A stretch of DNA of 11,594 nucleotides from Eggerthellales bacterium UBA948 (GTDB taxonomy: Bacteria; Actinomycetota; Coriobacteriia; Coriobacteriales; UBA8131), in contig DBCW01000083.1 in the NCBI GenBank assembly GCA_002293265.1, positions 21,815-33,408 of the forward strand, written 5' to 3'. This document shows positions 6,231-11,594 of this stretch, in pieces. The position numbers were made by a program, and so were the translations under genes. Positions within the stretch are counted from its first letter, which is position 1, and every line of letters begins with the position of its first letter. Under the pieces are notes generated by a model. The model was given only the letters and a program-made list of their open reading frames with translations. It was not told the origin of the DNA and searched no databases.

Positions 6231-7460
6231 TCAGTACGCGCGTACGCTTTCGTAATACGTGCGAAAAGCCCAGACGGCAGAAGTCATATCATCACGTCCA
6301 AACTTATCCATGTAGGCATTAGCCAAAACCATTGCCACTTCTGCTTCAGCAACAACCGCTGCTGCCGGCACCGCACAAACATCACTTCTTTCTTTTGAGG
6401 CATCTACCGGTTCATGCGTGCGCAGGTTGATAGTCTTTAAAGGCTTGGTCAGAGTTGGTATCGGCTTCATAACGGCATTTACTATGAGCGGCTCACCATT
6501 TGTCATGCCACCTTCTAACCCACCTGCGTTATTTGTGGCTCGCCTAATATGGGCATTAATAGCGCTGTAGCGGATAACGTTGCTTTTATCAAACTCCTCA
6601 AAGCGGCTTTCACCATCAATCTGTGGAGGTATGATCGCGTCATGCACCTGCGATCCGGGTAGTGTGCCTGATGTGAAGCCAAGACCAAACTCCACGCCTT
6701 TTATCGCCGGGATCGAAAGTATTGCTGCGCCAATTCGTGATGTAAGACGTTCACTGGCTTCTGCGTAACCACCAATGCCGGGCACAAGACCTGTCGCAGT
6801 AACCGTAAACCAACCGCCGAGGCTTTCGCCATTTTCGCGTGCACTATCTATTGCTGCTGCCATATTTTCGCTCGTTGTCACATCAGGGCAACGCACCGGC
6901 GACTCCTCAACATCTTTTGACTCGAAAACACCTGCCATGCCCTCTAAAGCTGCATCAGGCATTTTTACATCACCAATGCGAGTAACATATGAGCCCACTG
7001 AAACACCGTATGCAGCCAAATACGCCTTCGCAACCGCACCTGCAGCCACTCTTGCTGCCGTCTCGCGCGCACTGGCTCGCTCTAAGATATCGCGACAATC
7101 CCTGCTGCCTATCTTCATGGCTCCAACAAGATCGGCGTGCCCCGGACGTGGGTTTTGCTCGCGAATCAGGTCTTCTGGGGGCTCTCCCTCCACCGCCATG
7201 ACTTTTGTCCAATTCTCCCAATCGCGGTTTATTATCTGAAGTGCGATCGGAGTTCCTAAAGTCTTGCCAAAACGGACTCCCGACAAGATATTTGCCTTGT
7301 CGGTCTCAATCTTCATGCGCCCCCCACGACCATAACCACGCTGTCTGCGCGCCAAATCACTATCAATGTTGGCACTAGACAGCCTGATTCCTGCCGGAAC
7401 ATCGGTGATTATTGTCACCAACGCCTGACCATGCGACTCCCCAGCTGTTACATATTTCAT
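6231..7460 (-). CDS. aroC: Chorismate synthase
   Basis: Makes chorismate from 5-enolpyruvylshikimate-3-phosphate using reduced FMN, the final shikimate-pathway step. The start is ATG 7460, with AAAGGAA at a suitable distance and the conserved opening MKYVTAGESHG. An in-frame TTG at 7481 would add seven unlikely residues. The 409-residue product has the family signatures GESHG (7-11, with H10), RPGHADLVG (105-113, with H108), RASARETAARVAAG (128-141), NNAGGLEGGMTNGEPL (310-325) and RSDVCAVPAA (358-367). No fused flavin reductase domain is present, so a separate reductant for FMN is expected. First gene of the leftward aro run; its promoter must lie within the 94 bp shared with thrC. Confidence 0.97.
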   Translation of the reverse strand: MKYVTAGESHGQALVTIITDVPAGIRLSSANIDSDLARRQRGYGRGGRMKIETDKANILSGVRFGKTLGTPIALQIINRDWENWTKVMAVEGEPPEDLIREQNPRPGHADLVGAMKIGSRDCRDILERASARETAARVAAGAVAKAYLAAYGVSVGSYVTRIGDVKMPDAALEGMAGVFESKDVEESPVRCPDVTTSENMAAAIDSARENGESLGGWFTVTATGLVPGIGGYAEASERLTSRIGAAILSIPAIKGVEFGLGFTSGTLPGSQVHDAIIPPQIDGESRFEEFDKSNVIRYSAINAHIRRATNNAGGLEGGMTNGEPLIVNAVMKPIPTLTKPLKTINLRTHEPVDASKERSDVCAVPAAAVVAEAEVAMVLANAYMDKFGRDDMTSAVWAFRTYYESVRAY

Positions 7461-7554
7461 AGAATTCCTTTGAAAGACCAAGTATTTTCATATGATTTTA
7501 CCATGTTGTGTTAGGCTATCATTGCAAAAGTAAACACATACAGGAGTAAATAAA
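7461..7554. promoter_or_regulatory. Divergent aroC/thrC control region
   Basis: This 94-bp gap must contain the promoters of both the aro run and thrC. Visible landmarks are AGGAG (7542-7546), eight bases before the thrC ATG, and AAAGGAA upstream of the aroC ATG. A TAAAAT on the minus strand and a TATCAT on the plus strand resemble -10 boxes, but neither has a convincing -35 partner. No T-box, leader peptide or attenuator hairpin was found, and the gap is too short for a T-box. Confidence 0.4.
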
Positions 7555-9177
7555 ATGATCAGCGCTTCAAATTTCAAAGAATATATCAATACTTATATTG
7601 ATACACGTGGATTTACAACCGAAGATACTACATTCACCAGAGCGATTATTCAAGGTATTGCACTAGGCGGCGGACTGTTTGTGCCTCGTGTTTTACCCAA
7701 ACTTTCTTTAGAAGAGATCGTCGCCTTGGGCGATTTGCGATATTCCAAACAAGCAGCGCATATTTTTAGGCGCTTTGGGGTAGATCTGCCGGACGACATC
7801 ATAGATTCGCTTATGACTCAAGCTTACGGAGAGAACTTCGATGCCCCCGCTATTGCTCCGATCGCAGCTGTCACAGAAGATACCTTTGTTCTCGAGCTTT
7901 GGCACGGACCTACCTCTGCTTTTAAAGACCTTGCACTTCAGTGTTTACCGGTATTTTTCTCAGCGGCAATAGATAAACAACGAGGGGCAGATCATTCTTG
8001 GTCACCTGCAAAAGAAAGCATCTCCACAGCTGACACAGGGGCTTCGCCTTACGACAGTGACTACCTTATTTTAGTTGCCACAAGCGGCGATACCGGTAAA
8101 GCTGCGTTGGAAGGTTTTAAGGATCGTAACCACACCAATATCATTGTCTTTTACCCAAATGGCGGTGTTAGCGATATCCAATTGCGCCAAATGACCACTC
8201 AGCTTGGTAATAATGTTGCCGTTTTTGGTGTTGATGGCAATTTTGACGACTGCCAAACAGCTGTAAAAGCGGCATTTAACGATAAAGATTTTAACGACAT
8301 GTTGCTGGAGAAGTACAATCTTCGTCTCTCCAGTGCTAACTCGATAAATTGGGGGCGCTTGCTGCCACAGATCATCTACTACGTGAGCGCTTATGCACAA
8401 ATGGTTAAGCGTGGAGATGTAGCTGCCGGAAGCGAAATAGATGTCTGCGTGCCAACCGGCAATTTTGGCAACATTTTAGGTGCCTACTATGCCGCAGAAA
8501 TTGGTGTGCCCTTAGGAAGACTTCTTTGTGCTAGTAACGAGAATCGCGTCTTGGCTGATTTTATCAACACCGGAGTTTATGACATATCTGAACGTGCATT
8601 TGTACTCACTCCATCGCCATCAATGGATATCTTAGTCTCCAGTAATCTGGAGCGTCAGTTGTTTGAACTAACCGGACGGAACGCGGAGGCTATTCGCGGG
8701 TGGATGGATGACCTTAAAACCACAGGACGTTTTCAGGTGGATAAGGACACGTTTGCTAAGTTGCGCCAAAACTATAGTGCCGACTGGGTGAGCAATGCTG
8801 ACTGCCTGCAAACGATCCGTGAGGTCTACGAGGCGCATAATTATCTGATCGACCCACACACAGCAGTGGCATGGAAAGTTGCAGAACGTTTGCGCAGCAC
8901 AAACCCTGTACTGGTAGTATCTACAGCTCACTGGGCTAAGTTTGGAACCGATGTTTACCGAGCACTTAACGGTATAAAGCCCGGCGAGCCAATTGAAGAG
9001 AGTTTTACCCAAGCTGGGGTCACCGGGCTTATCGAGCACATAAAAGCCACGTACAACGCCGGAAGCATTCCCGCTCCCTTAGCGGAACTAAACAACATGG
9101 AGGTACGCTTCAAAGACAGCTGCGGCTACGATGTAGAAGACATCAAAGCTGCTGTAGTGAGCTGGTTGGACAAGTAA
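7555..9177 (+). CDS. thrC: Threonine synthase, type 2
   Basis: Converts O-phosphohomoserine to threonine using pyridoxal phosphate. The opening pattern (about 15-45: IDTRG, FTRAIIQGIALGGGLFVP) and the overall architecture match the long, fold-type II threonine synthases. The PLP lysine is K124 in HGPTSAFKD. ATSGDTGKAA is at 175-184, NSINWGRLLPQ at 261-271 and the phosphate-binding GNFGN at 301-305. At 540 residues it is longer than the roughly 430-residue E. coli enzyme. Part of the excess is a polar S/T/D/P-rich loop at about 141-168, between the PLP-lysine helix and the ATSGDTG strand; fungal-type enzymes also carry a loop there. The start is supported by AGGAG at ideal spacing. It is divergent from aroC and is followed by repeats, not by another threonine gene, so it is probably a single-gene transcript. 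Confidence 0.96.
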   Translation: MISASNFKEYINTYIDTRGFTTEDTTFTRAIIQGIALGGGLFVPRVLPKLSLEEIVALGDLRYSKQAAHIFRRFGVDLPDDIIDSLMTQAYGENFDAPAIAPIAAVTEDTFVLELWHGPTSAFKDLALQCLPVFFSAAIDKQRGADHSWSPAKESISTADTGASPYDSDYLILVATSGDTGKAALEGFKDRNHTNIIVFYPNGGVSDIQLRQMTTQLGNNVAVFGVDGNFDDCQTAVKAAFNDKDFNDMLLEKYNLRLSSANSINWGRLLPQIIYYVSAYAQMVKRGDVAAGSEIDVCVPTGNFGNILGAYYAAEIGVPLGRLLCASNENRVLADFINTGVYDISERAFVLTPSPSMDILVSSNLERQLFELTGRNAEAIRGWMDDLKTTGRFQVDKDTFAKLRQNYSADWVSNADCLQTIREVYEAHNYLIDPHTAVAWKVAERLRSTNPVLVVSTAHWAKFGTDVYRALNGIKPGEPIEESFTQAGVTGLIEHIKATYNAGSIPAPLAELNNMEVRFKDSCGYDVEDIKAAVVSWLDK

Positions 9178-9201
9178 GATCGGACATTAGCGCACTCTTT
9201 C

Positions 9202-9392
9202 GTCATTCCCACATCTTGCTTTGCCATTTCCGCGCTTTTCTCTGCCATTCCCGCTAGCCCCTGTCATTCCCGCTAGCCCCTGTCATTCCCGCTATCTCCT
9301 GTCATTCCCGCTATCTCCTGTCATTCCCGCGCAGGCGGGAATCCATTGTTGCGGCTCTTGCGAGGTGGTTCCCACCTACGCGGAAATGGCAG
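9202..9392. repeat. Repeat island: tandem 19-21-bp units with an inverted end copy
   Basis: Seven units starting with GTCATT or GCCATT begin at 9202, 9223, 9244, 9263, 9282, 9301 and 9320, giving periods of 21, 21, 19, 19, 19 and 19 bases. The central units read GTCATTCCCGCTAGCCCCT or GTCATTCCCGCTATCTCCT. The last unit completes a full hairpin. A 13-bp sequence inside the array, TGCCATTTCCGCG (9222-9234), recurs perfectly inverted at 9379-9391, closing the island. Between these, AGGTGG/CCACCT (9363-9377) forms a short hairpin. The island fills most of the 313-bp gap between thrC and the Fe-S protein gene. The only reading frame through it translates the repeat itself and is not a gene. Confidence 0.85.
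9320..9345. repeat. Intact dRS3-like hairpin element
   Basis: The core ATTCCCGCGCAGGCGGGAAT (9323-9342) is ATTCCC-N8-GGGAAT, the definition of the dRS3 repeat known from Neisseria; similar elements are dispersed in many genomes. It forms an 8-bp stem with a GCAG loop, flanked by GTC and CCA. It is the only complete hairpin among the seven units and probably the sequence from which the array expanded. It could also slow or end thrC transcription, but no U-tract follows. Confidence 0.75.
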
Positions 9393-9415
9393 CAATACTC
9401 TATGCAGCTGAGTTT

Positions 9416-9431
9416 TGTTGTATTTACAACA
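9416..9431. promoter_or_regulatory. Perfect 16-bp palindrome upstream of the Fe-S protein gene
   Basis: TGTTGTATTTACAACA has two perfect 7-bp arms around TT. It directly abuts TATTAT (9432-9437), a reasonable -10 box, and so would sit in the spacer between -35 and -10, a typical repressor site. The gene start is 59 bases further on. The arms resemble neither the FNR (TTGAT-N4-ATCAA) nor the Rex consensus closely enough to assign a regulator. Confidence 0.45.
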
Positions 9432-9490
9432 TATTATTCTTTGGGTCATGGACTACAATAACACCTCAATAACAACTGAAAGGGTAACTC

Positions 9491-10186
9491 ATGATACGGA
9501 CAATTATTAAGATCGATGAGGATAGATGCGATGGCTGTGGTTTGTGTGTTGAAGCCTGTCACGAAGGCGCGATCGTTTTGATAGATGACAAGGCAAAACT
9601 TGTTCGCGATGATTACTGCGACGGTCTTGGAAACTGTCTGCCGGTGTGCCCCACAAGCGCCATAACATTTGAGGAGCGCGAAGCAGCCGCCTTTGATGAG
9701 GAGGCTGTCAAACAACACATGGCTAATAATGCGAAGCAGCCAGCACACGACCACATATGTGGGTGCCCGGGCAGTGCGCCGCGTGCAATTGAAAATGCAG
9801 CCGGTGCAGGCAGCCATGCAAACAACAACCAAGCTGTAACTGAGCTAAAACAATGGCCGATACAGCTAAAACTGATACCAGTTAATGCCCCCTACTTTGA
9901 TAACGCCGATATTCTAATAGCCGCAGACTGCGCAGCATTCAGTGACGGAAACTTTCACGTTAACTACATGCGCGGCAAGATTACATTGATAGGTTGTCCC
10001 AAACTTGATTCAATTGATTACAGCGAAAAACTGAGTGCAATCATATCCGAAAACAACATCCAATCCATCACAGTAGTACGCATGGAAGTCCCCTGCTGCG
10101 GTGGCATTGTGGCAGCAACACAAAATGCATTAGCGAATAGCGGCAAGCAAATTCCCCTGCAGATAACAGTGATGCCAATCCCATAG
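9491..10186 (+). CDS. Ferredoxin-domain Fe-S protein with cysteine-containing C-terminal domain
   Basis: A 231-residue cytoplasmic protein. The N-terminus (1-60) is a bacterial-type ferredoxin fold: CDGCGLCVEAC supplies C13, C16, C19 and C23. The second motif is C43-DGLGN-C49-LPV-C53-P, with leucine (L46) where a second cysteine normally sits, so cluster 2 may be a [3Fe-4S] cluster or use another ligand. A polar linker (60-115) contains HICGCPGS (C90, C92). The C-terminal domain (115-231) has AADCAAF (C147), LIGCPKLD (C169) and VPCCGG (C202, C203). This two-part design is familiar from uncharacterised anaerobe proteins, relatives of which I recall near hydroxylamine reductase (Hcp) genes, though no hcp is present here. 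An electron-transfer or redox-sensing role is inferred. The start is supported by AAAGGG upstream. No partner gene is adjacent on the same strand. Confidence 0.85.
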   Translation: MIRTIIKIDEDRCDGCGLCVEACHEGAIVLIDDKAKLVRDDYCDGLGNCLPVCPTSAITFEEREAAAFDEEAVKQHMANNAKQPAHDHICGCPGSAPRAIENAAGAGSHANNNQAVTELKQWPIQLKLIPVNAPYFDNADILIAADCAAFSDGNFHVNYMRGKITLIGCPKLDSIDYSEKLSAIISENNIQSITVVRMEVPCCGGIVAATQNALANSGKQIPLQITVMPIP

Positions 10187-10202
10187 GGCTCCAAATGATA
10201 CG

Positions 10203-10229
10203 CCTAGACTTTAAGCTCTTAGGGGTTTT
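10203..10229 (+). terminator. Weak candidate terminator after the Fe-S protein gene
   Basis: CCTAGA (10203-10208) pairs with TCTTAGG (10217-10223) with one bulged T around an 8-base loop, followed by GGTTTT. A second small hairpin, CTAAAGG-CAA-CCTTTGG (10250-10266), follows with only TTTA after it. Either could end transcription toward the convergent gene stopping at 10305, but both are weak. Confidence 0.3.
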
Positions 10230-10304
10230 GTGAGTTATTGCAGTTGTAGCTAAAGGCAACCTTTGGTTTAGAAAGTTTTCTTGCACCGGATTGTAAAACA
10301 TGGT

Positions 10305-11432
10305 CTATGTGGGGTACCCAATATAATAGTATTTCCATCTTGGCGCGATTCGTTCCATATTCACATACTCTTTTTCCTCCTCTGTAAGATCGTCAAAATA
10401 TGAAAATCCTACAACCCAATATGGATAGTATTGTTCAGGATCTTCTCTAATTTGAAAGCTTACCCCTTTATTACCAACATCAATGGTGATCCAATAAGGG
10501 CATTTAGCTAAAAGGTTACTTATTGCCGCTTCAGCATTACCCAACTTAATATTTGACTTATTGTCTATACCTCCATCATCTCCTAGCGTAAGAAAACCTG
10601 TGCCTGCTTTTGGATGAGTTAAGAAGTAGTGAGCGATATCTGTTATATCTTGCTTATGTTTTTTTAAGAAAGACTCTGTAATTACCGGCTCAACAAATGT
10701 TGTCACAAACTTTTCCGGTTGCGAAAAGTCCTTAACTGTTACAGGAATTTCTTTAATAAGACCGTTATGTGCTCGAATAATAAGTTTTGAAGTACCAAAC
10801 TTTAGACCTGTAATCTTGCCGGTTTTGGAGACCTTGATATTACTGTTTGAAGCTTTATAGTAAAGCTTCTTATTGATTACTTTAGCACCATCGTGATACT
10901 TATTGTCACTAGCTTGAGGCACGCTATGAAATGAGAATACTTCCCTTAGACCAATAGTAATACTTGAAGCACAGTGTATGCTTGTCGCATTTGCCTCCCT
11001 AGCATTTGGTAGATGTGTTTTTGCGGTTACTGCATATGTATATGGACTAAGTATCTCTTTTCCGTTTACAGTTTTGTATGAACGAACCTTATACTTAAAG
11101 ACTTTGTTGGTCATAAGATTTTTGTCTGTCCAAGAAGTTTTTGGGCTTACCGCTCTGGCAATTCTTTTGTATGTCATTGTGTCTGAATTGTATCTGTAAA
11201 TGATGTACCCTGGCACACCATCTACCTTTTTCCAACTTAACTTTAGGGTTGTTGAGTTTATTCTTTCTGCAAATGGTTTTTCTGGAGCCTTGAGGCCTAC
11301 AATGGTTTCTGTAGTTGGATTCGATATCTCTGCACTTGCTGTCTCAGGTGGCATATTAATTATTAATAAGGACACGAACAACGAAAGAGCTACCATTATA
11401 ACTATTTGTGTTTTTTTGAAATTTGATAACAT
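10305..11432 (-). CDS. Secreted protein with FN3 and bacterial Ig-like domains
   Basis: A 375-residue exported protein. ATG 11432 is chosen because GGAAGG lies eight bases upstream; an in-frame TTG at 11453 would precede that site. The signal peptide spans 1-34 with likely cleavage at TASA/E. Residues about 47-138 look like a fibronectin type III domain (LKLSWKKVDGVPGYIIYRY, then YKVRSYKTVNGKEILSPY). Residues about 150-233 look like a Big_2-type Ig-like domain (YYKASNSNIKVSKTGKITGLKFGTSKLIIRA). Residues about 248-375 are not recognised: a helical start (ESFLKKHKQDITDIAHYFL) followed by a Y/W-rich segment ending WKYYYIGYPT. No LPXTG, lipobox or C-terminal membrane anchor is visible, so it is probably released or held non-covalently. 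It is AT-richer than the aro genes (one 60-base sample is 33 percent GC against 52 percent in aroC). It follows an upstream gene by 21 bases, so an operon is likely. Function unknown. Confidence 0.82.
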   Translation of the reverse strand: MLSNFKKTQIVIMVALSLFVSLLIINMPPETASAEISNPTTETIVGLKAPEKPFAERINSTTLKLSWKKVDGVPGYIIYRYNSDTMTYKRIARAVSPKTSWTDKNLMTNKVFKYKVRSYKTVNGKEILSPYTYAVTAKTHLPNAREANATSIHCASSITIGLREVFSFHSVPQASDNKYHDGAKVINKKLYYKASNSNIKVSKTGKITGLKFGTSKLIIRAHNGLIKEIPVTVKDFSQPEKFVTTFVEPVITESFLKKHKQDITDIAHYFLTHPKAGTGFLTLGDDGGIDNKSNIKLGNAEAAISNLLAKCPYWITIDVGNKGVSFQIREDPEQYYPYWVVGFSYFDDLTEEEKEYVNMERIAPRWKYYYIGYPT

Positions 11433-11453
11433 GTCTCGTTCCTTCCCCAACAA

Positions 11454-11594
11454 CTATTGATTTGGATAACTGATAACATAGTCTTTCTTGTTATCAATTT
11501 CTTCTGAGATTTCTACCTTCACGTAGTCATAGTGATCTTTATAGTATTCATACCCTCCATATTTAGACTTAACATTATTTGCATAAGCTCTAAG
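11454..11594 (-). CDS. 3' end of an unidentified gene (partial)
   Basis: The minus strand is open from the right edge to TAG at 11456-11454, giving the last 46 residues of a protein, beginning LRAYANNVKSKYGGYEYYKD and ending DYVISYPNQ. The segment is rich in Tyr, Lys, Asp and Glu and has no membrane helix. The stop is 21 bases before the start of the secreted protein gene, with that gene's ribosome binding site in the gap, so the two are probably co-transcribed. The tail YVISYPNQ loosely resembles the neighbour's tail YYIGYPT, raising the possibility of related C-terminal domains. Too little is visible for identification. Confidence 0.6.
   Translation of the reverse strand, partial: LRAYANNVKSKYGGYEYYKDHYDYVKVEISEEIDNKKDYVISYPNQ

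Noticed and set aside
6775..7239. 154-residue plus-strand frame opposite aroC
   Set aside because: It lies wholly within a chorismate synthase gene whose motifs are intact; this is a shadow of codon bias.
7461..7481. TTG start adding seven residues to AroC
   Set aside because: The conserved MKYVTAGESHG start with AAAGGAA upstream at 7460 is better supported.
9202..9345. Regular repeats as a possible CRISPR array
   Set aside because: Units are contiguous with 19-21-base periods, so there are no unique spacers of about 30 bases, and no cas gene is present.
9221..9472. 83-residue reading frame on the plus strand
   Set aside because: It translates the tandem repeat (recurring PVIPA and VIPAQAGIH), the signature of dispersed-repeat pseudo-frames, and has no ribosome binding site.
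9491..9830. Minus-strand frames opposite the Fe-S protein gene
   Set aside because: The plus-strand frame has clear ferredoxin motifs and a ribosome binding site; the opposite frames show no recognisable features.
11433..11453. TTG start for the secreted protein
   Set aside because: It would place the ribosome binding site GGAAGG inside the coding region; ATG 11432 gives proper spacing and a normal signal peptide.

Overview
The window looks like part of the chromosome of an anaerobic, moderately AT-rich actinobacterium, probably of the class Coriobacteriia (Eggerthellaceae or a relative). This is inferred from an NrfD-type membrane anchor, a membrane-bound multihaem cytochrome c with the N-terminal haem motif CNAVCHTPM, an oxygen-labile Fe-S protein, and a compact aro cluster followed by an Xaa-Pro peptidase. 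No rRNA, tRNA, transposase, phage gene or CRISPR array was seen.

Left end (1-2182): two respiratory-type membrane proteins are transcribed divergently from a 332-bp intergenic region. The leftward gene is an NrfD/PsrC-like quinol-interacting anchor. The rightward gene is a five-haem NapC/NrfH-like cytochrome that ends at a strong, probably bidirectional terminator. No catalytic subunit lies next to either gene inside the window. The intergenic region holds a 7-bp-arm inverted repeat (1053-1076) and a plausible leftward promoter.

Centre (2223-9177): a leftward gene run, aroC-aroK-aroB-aroQ-(Xaa-Pro peptidase), encodes four shikimate-pathway steps: dehydroquinate synthase, dehydroquinate dehydratase, shikimate kinase and chorismate synthase. 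AroQ is unusual. The complete type II dehydroquinase is followed by a long alanine/glutamate/lysine repeat arm, an acidic linker and a basic aromatic tail. Divergent from aroC, and sharing a 94-bp intergenic region, is thrC (threonine synthase), so the centre is an amino-acid biosynthesis block.

Right end (9178-11594): thrC is followed by a repeat island built from short ATTCCC-type units (dRS3-like). The same repeat family also appears at 2223-2301. Next come a perfect 16-bp palindrome and a gene for a two-part Fe-S protein of unknown function. The end of the window is a leftward, visibly AT-richer pair: a secreted FN3/Ig-like protein and the last 46 codons of an upstream gene that runs off the edge.

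Most worth checking: the AroQ-arm fusion, the cytochrome with mixed haem-binding spacings and no visible partner, the tandem repeat island, and the secreted protein's unrecognised C-terminal domain.
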